The position numbers and the translations under genes are program-made. Shown piece after piece: positions 25,459 through 33,348 of a stretch of DNA of 64,000 bases. Origin of the DNA: an uncultured Prevotellaceae bacterium. GTDB lineage: Bacteria; Bacteroidota; Bacteroidia; Bacteroidales; Muribaculaceae. Numbering within the stretch: position 1 is the first letter of the stretch; each line of letters starts with the position of its first letter. Location: assembly GCA_900316835.1 (NCBI GenBank), contig ONEL01000006.1, forward strand, positions 38,098 to 102,097, written 5' to 3'. A model generated the notes under the pieces. It did not search any database. It worked only from the letters and a program-made list of their open reading frames with translations, and was not told where the DNA came from.

Positions 25459-26067
25459 ATGTTTTCAGGAATAGTAGAAGAAGCTGCCCGTGTGGTGGCA
25501 CTAGAGAGAGAGGAAGGTAACCTTCACATCACGCTGAAATGTAGCTTTGTGGATGAACTCAAAATAGACCAGAGTGTCTCGCACAACGGGGTGTGCCTCA
25601 CGGTGGTGAAACTGCCGGGCGATGGCACCTACACCGTCACCGCAATCCAGGAAACACTCGACCGTAGCAACCTGGGCTTGCTCAAGGTGGGCGATGAGGT
25701 GAACGTGGAGCGTAGCATGCTCATGAACGGGCGCCTCGATGGGCACATTGTGCAAGGCCATGTGGACCAAACAGCCACCTGCACCAGTGTGCGTGAGGCC
25801 GATGGCAGCTGGTACTACACTTTCCACTACGATGTGGATCCTGCTATGGCTCGCAAGGGTTATGTGACTGTGGAGAAAGGCAGCATCACAGTCAATGGCA
25901 CTAGCCTCACCGTGTGCAACAGTGAGCGCGACAGTTTTGAGGTCGCAATCATCCCTTACACTCACGACCTCACCAATTTCCACTGCATTGAGCAAGGTAC
26001 CGTAGTCAACCTCGAGTTTGACATTATTGGCAAATACCTGGCGCGTCTCATGGAATTCTCAAATTGA
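25459..26067 (+). CDS. ribE: Riboflavin synthase, alpha subunit
   Basis: Converts two 6,7-dimethyl-8-ribityllumazine molecules to riboflavin. 202 aa with two lumazine-binding repeats: N-terminal MFSGIVEEAARV with SVSHNGVCLTV, and the second half GHIVQGHVDQTATC with GSITVNGTSLTV. Length normal. Lies 29 nt after the PorE-like gene, so probably co-transcribed though functionally unrelated. No FMN riboswitch was seen. Confidence 0.95.
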   Translation: MFSGIVEEAARVVALEREEGNLHITLKCSFVDELKIDQSVSHNGVCLTVVKLPGDGTYTVTAIQETLDRSNLGLLKVGDEVNVERSMLMNGRLDGHIVQGHVDQTATCTSVREADGSWYYTFHYDVDPAMARKGYVTVEKGSITVNGTSLTVCNSERDSFEVAIIPYTHDLTNFHCIEQGTVVNLEFDIIGKYLARLMEFSN

Positions 26068-26165
26068 TGTTGGGGCACTTCATGATAGCTTCCCTAAATT
26101 AAAAGGAGTTGCTATACCATCTTTTCCCAACACTAATAATATCGAGGGTGTGCAAAATCCAGGAA

Positions 26166-27125
26166 ATGACCTCTATACAACAAAGATTAGCAAAATTCAG
26201 GCAGTGGCAAAAAGATTCATCTTTACACATTGCAAAACCAACTGATGAACCGTTTCACTGTCAATGATGCGGGACCGATTTCAGGGGGAACTTCTGCCCT
26301 CAGTGCGGACAGGAGTCGGGCCTGGGGCGCATTACATGGAAAACAGTGCAAAAGGGATTTGCTATGTTGTGGGGCATGGATTCACGCTCGTTGCCCTACA
26401 CGCTATGTCAACTGCTGTTGCGACCAGCCTATCTGATTCGTAATTATATCAGCAGTAAGCAACAAGCAAGTTATACGCCCATAAGTCTGTTGGTCTGTGT
26501 CGCAGTGGTCGTATTCATCTTCGTCAGTATCCAACCACCACAACACGTCAGCTGGAACCTCTCAATCTTCGCACCTGCAGGTGAGAACTTTTTAATGTTC
26601 GATAATGTTTTCGATTATTTTGAACAGCATTACGACGTGGGTGTGATGTTTTTACTCTCGATGCTTGTCATCCCAACCTACTTCATTTTCCGTTTTTCCC
26701 CTCAATGTGACCATCACACGTTGCCTGAGAGTCTTTTTATTCTCGTCTTCAATTCAATCATTACCTTGCTGTGGGTATTGGTGTTTTGGATATTCATCGC
26801 GGTGTTTATACTTGAGCCCAAATCCGCCACTCCGTTTATTCTTTTGGCCATTGTGATATTGACAGTCTACCGCAGTTATCACCGCCTTTTCGGATATGGC
26901 CGATGGTCAACGCTGTGGCGAGTCATAGCGGTGTTTATTGCGGCGGGAATGACGATGTGTCTGCTTGTCTTTTCTGATCACATGACCTATCTTGTCGCAA
27001 GCGGAAAATCTATGATTGCGCTGAAAATATTCGTTTGTCGCTTCATCCCATTTTTGATGGGAATCGTCTTTGTCACCGGTGCGTCCTATTACATCAGCCG
27101 CAGCACGCAAGTCAAGGCGTCATGA
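26166..27125 (+). pseudogene. DUF3667-like zinc-ribbon membrane protein interrupted by one in-frame TGA
   Basis: Reading from ATG at 26166 gives MTSIQQRLAKFRQWQKDSSL and on to PFHCQ, then TGA at 26265-26267 (codon 34), then CGTDFRGNFCPQCGQESG and an uninterrupted membrane protein to 27125. The four zinc-ribbon cysteines (C32, C35, C44, C47) are all intact and the TGA falls between the first two. Four or five transmembrane segments follow, as in DUF3667 proteins. Downstream of the TGA there is no good start until GTG 26346 or ATG 26364, both of which would lose the ribbon. Most simply a nonsense mutation (CGA or TGG to TGA); readthrough or a sequencing error are alternatives. Confidence 0.75.
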
Positions 27126-27144
27126 GAGTGTGACACACTTTGAC

Positions 27145-28314
27145 TTATCTATTCCCCTTGGCTCTATTATGGGTTTTGCAGAGCATTTGGCAGTTCTTGA
27201 TATTCGTGTCGCCGCCTTTGCTCCAAGCTGTAACATGGTCGGCGTCCATCTCGGCCATTTTCCACATGCGCTCGCGTGTGCTTTCATGGCCAACGGCACA
27301 TAACGGACAGTTAGAAAGACCATTCTCCTTGGCTTTTGCTGTTTGTTGCTCATAGACCTTGCGCATTGTTGGCTTGTCAAACAGCCTTATATTGAGCAGC
27401 TTTGTATCTTCGCATCCCCCTAGCACATACTCGAAGATGCCGCGATGGTTAGTCACGAAGTCGTCACTCATCAGCTTTCTCACCTTTGCCGATAGCTCGG
27501 TATGGTCATAGGCATTATTGTGGAACCGCTCGTAAAGCTCGCCCCAGTTAAGTCCGCACATCTCGGGATATACGTCATCAAATTTCGAGTCTACCCAGTC
27601 AATGACGGTGTTGAAATAGGTCTTAATTTCGTTGATGTTGGTGTCGCGGCGGTGCTGGCTCATGTAGCTGTCAACCTTGCCCTTGCTCACCCACTCCAGT
27701 GCGGTAGCGAGATAGTCTTGACGCTTGGCAACACCTTTGATGTAGGACTGCCACTTCTGGATGTTGGCATTCTGTGAATTGCTGAACTCCTGCTTGCACA
27801 AGGTTACAAAGGGACCACTATAAACTGCGTTTAGCTCTTCTTGATAGTTCAACGCAATGCCGGCGGTGTTGATGATTTTAAACCACTCCTTCAGTTCTTC
27901 CTCGGCATTGTCGCCCTCGCCTTCGCACACATAAACAAGCAGCTCTGTGTTCAATATCTTGTCTTGTTTTTCCTTGTTTAACCCGTCAAAAATCTGCTCC
28001 AAGCCATTAATTTTCACGGCAAACTTGTTCTTGACAAACCTGCCAAGCGACGTGATGCGCTGTTGGCCGTCAAGGACTTCGAGCTTGCCATCATCCAACT
28101 TGTTGAAATATATCAGACCCAGCGGATAACCCTTTAATGCCGACTCTATCACCGCCACATCACGCTTGCCATCGGCATAGATATAATTGCGCTGATACTC
28201 AGGCTGAATGGTCAACTTACCTGCAAGACCATACAAGCCCTTGCCTTCAAGCTCGTTATACTCAAATCCGTCACAAATCTCAGCAACGGTATATTTCTCA
28301 AATGTAGTCTTCAT
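27145..28314 (-). CDS. DUF262 / HNH endonuclease protein (GmrSD-like)
   Basis: 389 aa. The N-terminal DUF262 (ParB-like nuclease fold) has IQPEYQRNYIY and the signature EVLDGQQRITSLGRF, which in related enzymes binds nucleotide. The C-terminal HNH motif is MDADHVTAWSKGGDTNIKNC plus QMLCKTHNRAKG, preceded by a CPLC zinc pair. Such proteins act in anti-phage and modification-dependent restriction (GmrSD type IV, BrxU). It starts 4 nt after the EcoRI-type methyltransferase stop, so the two form one operon. Whether it is the restriction partner of that methyltransferase is inference. Confidence 0.85.
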   Translation of the reverse strand: MKTTFEKYTVAEICDGFEYNELEGKGLYGLAGKLTIQPEYQRNYIYADGKRDVAVIESALKGYPLGLIYFNKLDDGKLEVLDGQQRITSLGRFVKNKFAVKINGLEQIFDGLNKEKQDKILNTELLVYVCEGEGDNAEEELKEWFKIINTAGIALNYQEELNAVYSGPFVTLCKQEFSNSQNANIQKWQSYIKGVAKRQDYLATALEWVSKGKVDSYMSQHRRDTNINEIKTYFNTVIDWVDSKFDDVYPEMCGLNWGELYERFHNNAYDHTELSAKVRKLMSDDFVTNHRGIFEYVLGGCEDTKLLNIRLFDKPTMRKVYEQQTAKAKENGLSNCPLCAVGHESTRERMWKMAEMDADHVTAWSKGGDTNIKNCQMLCKTHNRAKGNR

Positions 28315-28318
28315 ATCT

Positions 28319-29395
28319 CTACTGCTTTTTGCGGATTAATATTCTTCTATAAGGAAGTACTGGTTTTCCCTCACTCATATAATAAAGGTCTCCATCTCTA
28401 AGTCCTTTGTTTTGTATCTTTAACTCACGAGGAAATGGTTTAAGGCCAAGTTCAATGCCATAATCACCATGAGGATGCCCTATTATTTCAAATTGTTCTG
28501 GACAATATTTGTCCAAGAAAGAAATTGGAACACCCATTGCTCCATAATAATCTGATGGTATTGCATCAGTATAAGGCACTTCAATAGCATTATAATTCTC
28601 ATAATGAATATATTCTTGACCTCGGATTTCTTTATGTTTGCTATGCTTAATATTATCTGCCATTGTCATTAATTGTAATGGTTGGTGGCGTCGGCCATGA
28701 TCTAAATTTGTATACCAACACGTATTTCCCATCTTCATGAATCCTCCTTCTGGTTTTATATAATCTTTAGATCCACTTGTAACACCCAACCACACAGTGT
28801 TGTTTTTAATCAAGGGAAAAACTTCTTTGTATGAAATCGCATTCATATTCCCAATAATAATAAACTTTTTATCGGCTTCCACAAGCCATGAAACAAACTC
28901 TCGGAACAGCGAGAAAGGTGGGTTGGTCACGATTATATCTGCCTCGTCACGCAAAGCCTTAATTTCATTACTGCGGAAGTCGCCATCTCCCTCAAGGTAT
29001 TGCCACTCAAGGTCATCAATATTGATGCGGTTGTCGCCTGTGATGTCTCGCTCCAGAATGAAAATCTTGCCGTGAGTCTTGGTCTTGTCGGGACTATAAT
29101 AAGGCTGAGCGGTCTCAAACAGTGTGGGTTGGTAAGGTATTTTGTAATTCTTGCTCTCAGGAGCGTAGCTCGTGGAAATGAGTTTCTTCAAGCCTAGAAG
29201 CTCAAAATTTTGGGCAAAGAATTTAGTGAAGTTGCTCCACTCGGGGTCGTCGCACGGCAGTAGCACCGTCTTGCCACGAAACACATCACAGTCGTAGTCA
29301 AGATATGCGTTTATTTCCTTTTGGATGTCGGCATACTGAGTGTAGAACTCGTCGTTCTTTGCAGTTTTGGCATTCGATAAATTCTGATTTGCCAT
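28319..29395 (-). CDS. EcoRI-family adenine-specific DNA methyltransferase
   Basis: 358 aa. Contains the amino-methyltransferase catalytic motif NPPF (IIVTNPPFSLFREFVSWL) and an N-terminal start typical of EcoRI methylase relatives (NAKTAKNDEFYTQYADIQKEI). VLLPCDDPEWSNF matches the family's SAM region. Should methylate adenine at N6. The ATG at 29395 directly follows an 11-bp inverted repeat and a long structured leader. Its codon usage is AT-richer than neighbouring housekeeping genes, in keeping with a mobile defence cassette. No classical EcoRI-type endonuclease is present; the partner is the DUF262-HNH protein. Confidence 0.88.
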   Translation of the reverse strand: MANQNLSNAKTAKNDEFYTQYADIQKEINAYLDYDCDVFRGKTVLLPCDDPEWSNFTKFFAQNFELLGLKKLISTSYAPESKNYKIPYQPTLFETAQPYYSPDKTKTHGKIFILERDITGDNRINIDDLEWQYLEGDGDFRSNEIKALRDEADIIVTNPPFSLFREFVSWLVEADKKFIIIGNMNAISYKEVFPLIKNNTVWLGVTSGSKDYIKPEGGFMKMGNTCWYTNLDHGRRHQPLQLMTMADNIKHSKHKEIRGQEYIHYENYNAIEVPYTDAIPSDYYGAMGVPISFLDKYCPEQFEIIGHPHGDYGIELGLKPFPRELKIQNKGLRDGDLYYMSEGKPVLPYRRILIRKKQ

Positions 29396-29399
29396 AATG

Positions 29400-29437
29400 G
29401 ATTGATAGTTTCATTGTATTGCATCCAACTATCAATC
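29400..29437 (-). promoter_or_regulatory. Inverted repeat abutting the methyltransferase start
   Basis: Perfect 11-bp arms GATTGATAGTT (29400-29410) and AACTATCAATC (29427-29437), 16-nt loop, ending 5 nt before the start codon. In RNA it would cover the ribosome-binding region; in DNA it could be an operator for self-regulation. Confidence 0.6.
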
Positions 29438-29472
29438 ACGCCGAGACGCAAAAAGACGCAATGCACCTGTTT

Positions 29473-29659
29473 GCGTTCAGCTTTGAGGCAGCCTAGGATG
29501 GAAACCTCAGGTCACTAAACTAGGATACACTGCGCCTATTGGCGCAGAAATATCCGCTACTTTTAGTAACCAAAGGCACCCATTGCAAGCACCTTTATCA
29601 CGTATTATTTCTTGTAACGTATTATTTCCAAATAGTTTCCTAGGCTTTTGGCTGAACGC
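29473..29659 (-). ncRNA. Structured RNA in the leader of the methyltransferase-HNH operon
   Basis: Closing stem GCGTTCAGC / GCTGAACGC (9 bp) continued by GCCTAGGA / TCCTAGGC (8 bp) joins bases 29473-29498 to 29638-29659. Inside on the minus strand are a hairpin GUUACUAAA / UUUAGUGAC extended by GGAUA / UAUCC and CUGCGCC / GGCGCAG, and a second hairpin AAAGGUGC / GGUGCCUUU. Several pairs are G-U only when read on the minus strand, which fixes the transcribed strand. I do not recognise the family. Confidence 0.65.
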
Positions 29660-29742
29660 GAAATAATAGCGAATGCTTCTGATTTTTCTAATAATTTCTG
29701 CTCATAATTGTGCCATCGCTATGGTTTTGAGCTTCTAAACTA

Positions 29743-29774
29743 CAAAAATACGCTTTTTTTCTAAATATTACAAA
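29743..29774 (-). promoter_or_regulatory. Strong promoter for the structured RNA and methyltransferase operon
   Basis: Minus strand TTTG (29774-29771), 20-nt spacer, TATTTTTG (29750-29743): a full match to the Bacteroidota consensus. The start would be near 29737, giving a 340-nt leader. Confidence 0.7.
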
Positions 29775-29865
29775 ACAAACTCAAATTTCTAACTAGAATT
29801 TTTCAAAAATAATAATATTTCCAGATATGTGATTCGGAAACGAACTAAATTTTGAGATGTGTGAA

Positions 29866-30840
29866 TCACCAAGACTCACCAAGCTCTTTTAGCGCTTCCT
29901 GAGCAATTTCATCCCCCTGTTTTGCTGCCTTGCGAAGCAATTCAACGCCTTTGGTTTCATTCTCCTCCACTCCATCGCCAACTACATACATAATCCCTAA
30001 CATACATTGCGCCTTGGCAACTTCCTGCTCTGCCGCTTTTTGGTACCAATAGACTGCCTGTTTAGAGTCTTGTGTCACGCCATAGCCTTTAGCATAACAC
30101 ATCCCTAAATTAAATTGCGCCTTGGCATGTCCCTGCTCTGCCGCTTTTTGGTACCAATAGGCTGCCTGTTTGTAGTCTTTTGCCACTCCATCGCCATTAT
30201 CATAGCATACACCTAAATTAAATTGCGCCTTGGCATCTCCCTGCTCTGCCGCTTTTTTGCACCAATAGGCTGCCTGTTTAGAGTCTTTTGCCACTCCATT
30301 GCCATTATCATAGCATACCCCTAAATTATATTGCGCCTGGGCAAGTCCCTGTTCTGCCGCTTTTTTGTACCAATAGGCTGCCTGTTTGTAGTCTTTTGCC
30401 ACTCCATCGCCATTAGCATAGCATAGCCCTAAAAGACATTGCGCCTGGACAAGTCCCTGCTCTGCCGCTTTTTGGTACCAATAAACTGCCTGTTTAGAGT
30501 CTTTTGCCACTCCATAGCCATTATCATAGCATACCCCTAAATTATATTGCGCCTCTTTTATTCCCTGTTCTGCCGCTTTTTGGTACCAATAAACTGCCTG
30601 TTTATAGTCTTGTGCCACTCCATCGCCATTAGCATAGAGTCCCCCTAAATCAAATTGCGCATCGGCATCTCCGGCTTTAGCTTTCTCATATAGTTCAAGA
30701 GCTTCGCCTGTAAGCTTTGGTGTGCTGTTTTTACTCGTGCTACTTGTCGTAGCTTTTTTTGTGGTTGATTTTTTGCGTTGTGCATCAACACTTGTGGTGA
30801 ATAGCATCAATAGCGCTAAGATAATAGTTATTTTCTTCAT
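29866..30840 (-). CDS. Secreted Sel1-like repeat protein
   Basis: 324 aa: signal peptide (ending SVDA, residue 20), a basic Ser/Thr/Lys linker, then seven to eight Sel1-type TPR repeats of 36 residues with consensus AQYNLGVCYDNGxGVAKDxK followed by QAxYWYQKAAEQG. Sel1 arrays are protein-interaction scaffolds. The DNA repeats have a 108-nt period and are very similar to each other, so copy number can change by recombination. Neighbour of the restriction-modification-like cassette but with its own consensus promoter. Confidence 0.88.
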   Translation of the reverse strand: MKKITIILALLMLFTTSVDAQRKKSTTKKATTSSTSKNSTPKLTGEALELYEKAKAGDADAQFDLGGLYANGDGVAQDYKQAVYWYQKAAEQGIKEAQYNLGVCYDNGYGVAKDSKQAVYWYQKAAEQGLVQAQCLLGLCYANGDGVAKDYKQAAYWYKKAAEQGLAQAQYNLGVCYDNGNGVAKDSKQAAYWCKKAAEQGDAKAQFNLGVCYDNGDGVAKDYKQAAYWYQKAAEQGHAKAQFNLGMCYAKGYGVTQDSKQAVYWYQKAAEQEVAKAQCMLGIMYVVGDGVEENETKGVELLRKAAKQGDEIAQEALKELGESW

Positions 30841-30923
30841 AAAGCTTTGTTTTTATGCCCTTAAGTCTCCTTCTCAAGGCTGGTTTATGGTATAATTTGT
30901 GTTAAAGAGTGATTGAATTGTCG

Positions 30924-30955
30924 CAAAGTTAAGACTTTGATTTATAAATAGCAAA
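30924..30955 (-). promoter_or_regulatory. Promoter of the Sel1-repeat gene
   Basis: Minus strand TTTG (30955-30952), 20-nt spacer, TAACTTTG (30931-30924). Confidence 0.7.
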
Positions 30956-31096
30956 ACTAATGTGATAATTCAAACCAATTACTTAGACTATTGAATATTA
31001 TTTCCCACTGTTTTTTCAACCTTGTCCTAATCAATGTCACGGCATTATCTTCGCGCACATAACGTGTACATTAATTTATAAAAAAATCTTGCAACC

Positions 31097-31252
31097 ATGA
31101 CAACACAATTTTTACCAAAGAGACAAAAAAGCTTCACTGCGCTGTGCGGCTCTGACGTAGCTTCGTTCTTATTCCTGAAAAAAGTTTACTCTAAAAGTGA
31201 TTCCACTGATTCCACTGATTCCAACGATTCCACCTCCCCAACCGAGCCATGA
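31097..31252 (+). CDS. Possible 51-residue protein with Ser/Asp repeat tail
   Basis: ATG at 31097, TGA at 31250. The N-terminal half is mixed (MTTQFLPKRQKSFTALCGSD); the C-terminal part is SDSTDSTDSNDSTSPTEP, encoded by four 9-nt repeats (GATTCCACT type, 31199-31233). A near-consensus -7 (TATCTTCG, 31046-31053) with TTG 21 nt upstream could drive it. No homologue recognised and no clear ribosome site, so it may be chance. Confidence 0.35.
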   Translation: MTTQFLPKRQKSFTALCGSDVASFLFLKKVYSKSDSTDSTDSNDSTSPTEP

Positions 31253-31278
31253 TAACTGACAAATGAAAACTGATAACT

Positions 31279-31310
31279 TTTGGTTGTTTAAAAGATTATT
31301 TCTAATTTTG
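31279..31310 (+). promoter_or_regulatory. Promoter of the phosphodiesterase-SPOR-menA genes
   Basis: TTTG (31279-31282), 20-nt spacer, TAATTTTG (31303-31310). Confidence 0.7.
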
Positions 31311-31347
31311 CCTTGTTTACAGGTATAAGTTGTTTTACTGTGAGGAA

Positions 31348-31875
31348 ATGAAAACGATAGGGATCTTGAGCGATACTCATTGCTATTGGGATAAGCGCTA
31401 TGCCATGCATTTTGCCGACTGCGATGAGATTTGGCATGCTGGCGACATCGGCAATGAAAAACTCATCAACATGATTGAGGCTATTGGTCCGCAAGTGAGG
31501 GCAGTGTGGGGAAATGCCGACGGGCAGGACCTGCGGCGACGCTTCAAGGAAACCGAGATTTTTACCGTCGAGGGTGTGAAAATAATGCTCACTCACATTG
31601 GTGGTTATCCTGGGCGTTACGCACCAGGCATCAAGAGCCGGCTAGAGCTGGTGCAGCCACGCATCTTTGTGTGCGGGCACAGCCACATTCTCAAGGTAAT
31701 CCCCGACCGCAGCCTGGGAGTTCTAACAATAAATCCCGGAGCTGCCGGCAAGCAGGGCTGGCAAAAGGTGCGCACGTTGCTCAAGCTCACACTCGACGCT
31801 GGCAACATAGCCGGGTGCCAAGTGATAGAGCTTGCCGACGACCGTGATAATCCTCAAGGATATATAGTTGATTAA
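31348..31875 (+). CDS. YfcE/MJ0936-family metallophosphoesterase
   Basis: 175-aa calcineurin-like phosphodiesterase with every metal-binding block: SDTH, HAGDIGN, WGNADG, THIGG, CGHSH. Start chosen at ATG 31348 because GAGGAA lies immediately before it and MKTIGILSDTH is the usual family N-terminus; a TTG at 31330 would add six residues. Probably a manganese-dependent phosphodiesterase; natural substrate unknown. First gene of a plus-strand set with the SPOR lipoprotein (20 nt) and menA (20 nt). Confidence 0.9.
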   Translation: MKTIGILSDTHCYWDKRYAMHFADCDEIWHAGDIGNEKLINMIEAIGPQVRAVWGNADGQDLRRRFKETEIFTVEGVKIMLTHIGGYPGRYAPGIKSRLELVQPRIFVCGHSHILKVIPDRSLGVLTINPGAAGKQGWQKVRTLLKLTLDAGNIAGCQVIELADDRDNPQGYIVD

Positions 31876-31895
31876 AATTTAAATTAAGTGGAATA

Positions 31896-32387
31896 ATGAA
31901 GAGTTTTTATAAGATAACATTGTTGATAGCGGTTGTGGCTCTCATGAGCGCTTGCCACTCTACCGAGGCTAACTACAAGGAAAGCTACGACAAGGCGGTG
32001 GCTGCTAGCCGCACCGGTGAGAAAGGGGAGAAGTACTGGCAAGACATCAAAGTGCGTAGCCAGAACAATTATGTGGTGGATGGCGACAGCATTAGGCTTG
32101 TGCGCAACTTTTTCAACATCGTTGATGACGATAACAGCAAGATTAAACCCTATAATGTAGTGGTAGCCGAGTTTCAGCAAAAGTTTAACGCGCAAAGCTA
32201 TCGCGACCGCTTGCGCCGGGAGGAAGGACTTGATGCCTATGTGGTATACGTTTCCCGCACTCACAACTATTGCGTGGTGGCGCAGGGCTATGACGACATG
32301 AGCGTGGCAGCCACTTTTTCGCGTAATCCTCAAAAGTATATGCGCCTCAAGCCCATGGTTCCCAAGGTCTACGTCTTGGTTCGTTAG
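31896..32387 (+). CDS. SPOR-domain lipoprotein
   Basis: 163 aa. Lipobox MSAC (C20). The C-terminal part of about 80 residues (KPYNVVVAEFQQKFNAQSYRDRL ... YCVVAQGYDDMSVAATFS) has the beta-alpha pattern of a SPOR peptidoglycan-binding domain. Likely an envelope protein binding denuded glycan strands at the septum (family knowledge). The middle linker region has no recognised domain. Confidence 0.75.
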   Translation: MKSFYKITLLIAVVALMSACHSTEANYKESYDKAVAASRTGEKGEKYWQDIKVRSQNNYVVDGDSIRLVRNFFNIVDDDNSKIKPYNVVVAEFQQKFNAQSYRDRLRREEGLDAYVVYVSRTHNYCVVAQGYDDMSVAATFSRNPQKYMRLKPMVPKVYVLVR

Positions 32388-32407
32388 TGAAATAAAGAGT
32401 GTGAGAA

Positions 32408-33301
32408 ATGAAAAAACAAGTGAAAATATGGATTGAAGCGATGCGATTGCGCTCGCTGCCGGTATCAATAAGCGGTGTGCTCATGGCTATTGGCATCGCT
32501 GCCTGGCAAGGGCGATTGCGATGGATACCAGCAGTGCTGTGCTTGGCATTCGCATTGCTGGCGCAAATTGTGTCAAACTTTGCCAACGAATACTATGATT
32601 ATCGACGTGGTGCCGACAAAAAAGGGCGTGTAGGGCCCAGGCGTGGCGTGACCGAGGGCGACATTCGCCCGGCAACACTGCTGCGTGTCACCTACGTCAC
32701 TCTAGCTGTGGCGTGCCTGTTGGGATGCGGACTCATTCCCTATGGCGGCTGGGAGATGATTCCTGTGGGCATTGTGATTGCGGCTTTCGCTCTGGCTTAT
32801 AGCACAGGACCTTATCCGCTCAGCTATCATGGCTTGGGCGAGCTCACAGTCTTTATCTTCTATGGCATTGTGCCGGTAGTCTTCGGCCACTATGTCATTG
32901 CCGGCCGTTTCGATGCCCTGGCTGTGCTAGGGGGCATCACCATTGGCTTCATGGGAGTGAACGTGTTACTCATCAACAATTATCGCGACATGGACGACGA
33001 CATCGACGCCGGCAAGCGTACAGCCGTCGTCATTTTCGGACGAAAGCTCGCTGCCGTCGCCTATCTCTTCAACGGATTCATGGCAATCGCCATGCTCTCA
33101 CCACTGTGGCTCATCATTTACCTTAATAGAAACATGCCGGCGTGGACCTATGCCGTTCCTGTAATCTACCTCGTCATGCATCTCATTACCTGGATAAAAC
33201 TGAACCGACGCTCAGGAGCCGCACTCAACCCCCTCCTAGGCGAAACCGCCCGCAACATGCTCATCTTCACCGCACTCATGCTTGTGGCATTCGTGGTGTA
33301 G
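32408..33301 (+). CDS. menA: 1,4-dihydroxy-2-naphthoate polyprenyltransferase
   Basis: UbiA-superfamily membrane enzyme joining a polyprenyl chain to DHNA in menaquinone synthesis. Both aspartate motifs are visible: NEYYDYRRGADKK (NxxxD) and NNYRDMDDDIDAGKRT. About eight or nine transmembrane segments; 297 aa is typical. Last gene of the plus-strand set; ends 47 nt from the convergent tatC stop. Confidence 0.92.
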   Translation: MKKQVKIWIEAMRLRSLPVSISGVLMAIGIAAWQGRLRWIPAVLCLAFALLAQIVSNFANEYYDYRRGADKKGRVGPRRGVTEGDIRPATLLRVTYVTLAVACLLGCGLIPYGGWEMIPVGIVIAAFALAYSTGPYPLSYHGLGELTVFIFYGIVPVVFGHYVIAGRFDALAVLGGITIGFMGVNVLLINNYRDMDDDIDAGKRTAVVIFGRKLAAVAYLFNGFMAIAMLSPLWLIIYLNRNMPAWTYAVPVIYLVMHLITWIKLNRRSGAALNPLLGETARNMLIFTALMLVAFVV

Positions 33302-33348
33302 CAAATCTTCATTCTACATTAGCTACAAATAGTCTCATAACTTTTCAG

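Larger units (their letters stand above)
29396..29865. other. Non-coding region upstream of the methyltransferase
   Basis: 470 nt without a protein gene. From right to left it holds a minus-strand promoter, a 187-nt structured RNA and an inverted repeat at the methyltransferase start. Bases 29775-29865 are AT-rich downstream sequence of the Sel1 gene with nothing recognisable. Confidence 0.7.
30841..31347. other. Intergenic region with promoters and a small ORF
   Basis: 507 nt. Contains the Sel1 gene promoter (minus), a candidate 51-codon ORF at 31097-31252 (plus) and the promoter of the phosphodiesterase gene. Confidence 0.6.

Noticed and set aside
26265..26267. TGA as selenocysteine codon
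   Set aside because: Only a weak 4-5 bp hairpin (AGGG/CCCT) lies 3' of it and no selenium genes are in the window; kept as a possibility, not called.
26230..26436. 68-codon ORF overlapping the zinc-ribbon region
   Set aside because: Out of frame with the DUF3667 protein; the other frame holds the CxxC pairs and the continuing membrane domain.
29866..30840. CRISPR-like regular repeats
   Set aside because: The 108-nt period is in frame and encodes Sel1 units; there are no unique spacers and no cas genes.
31199..31233. Tandem 9-nt repeat as a regulatory iteron
   Set aside because: Only four units, in frame within a small ORF, and no replication gene nearby.
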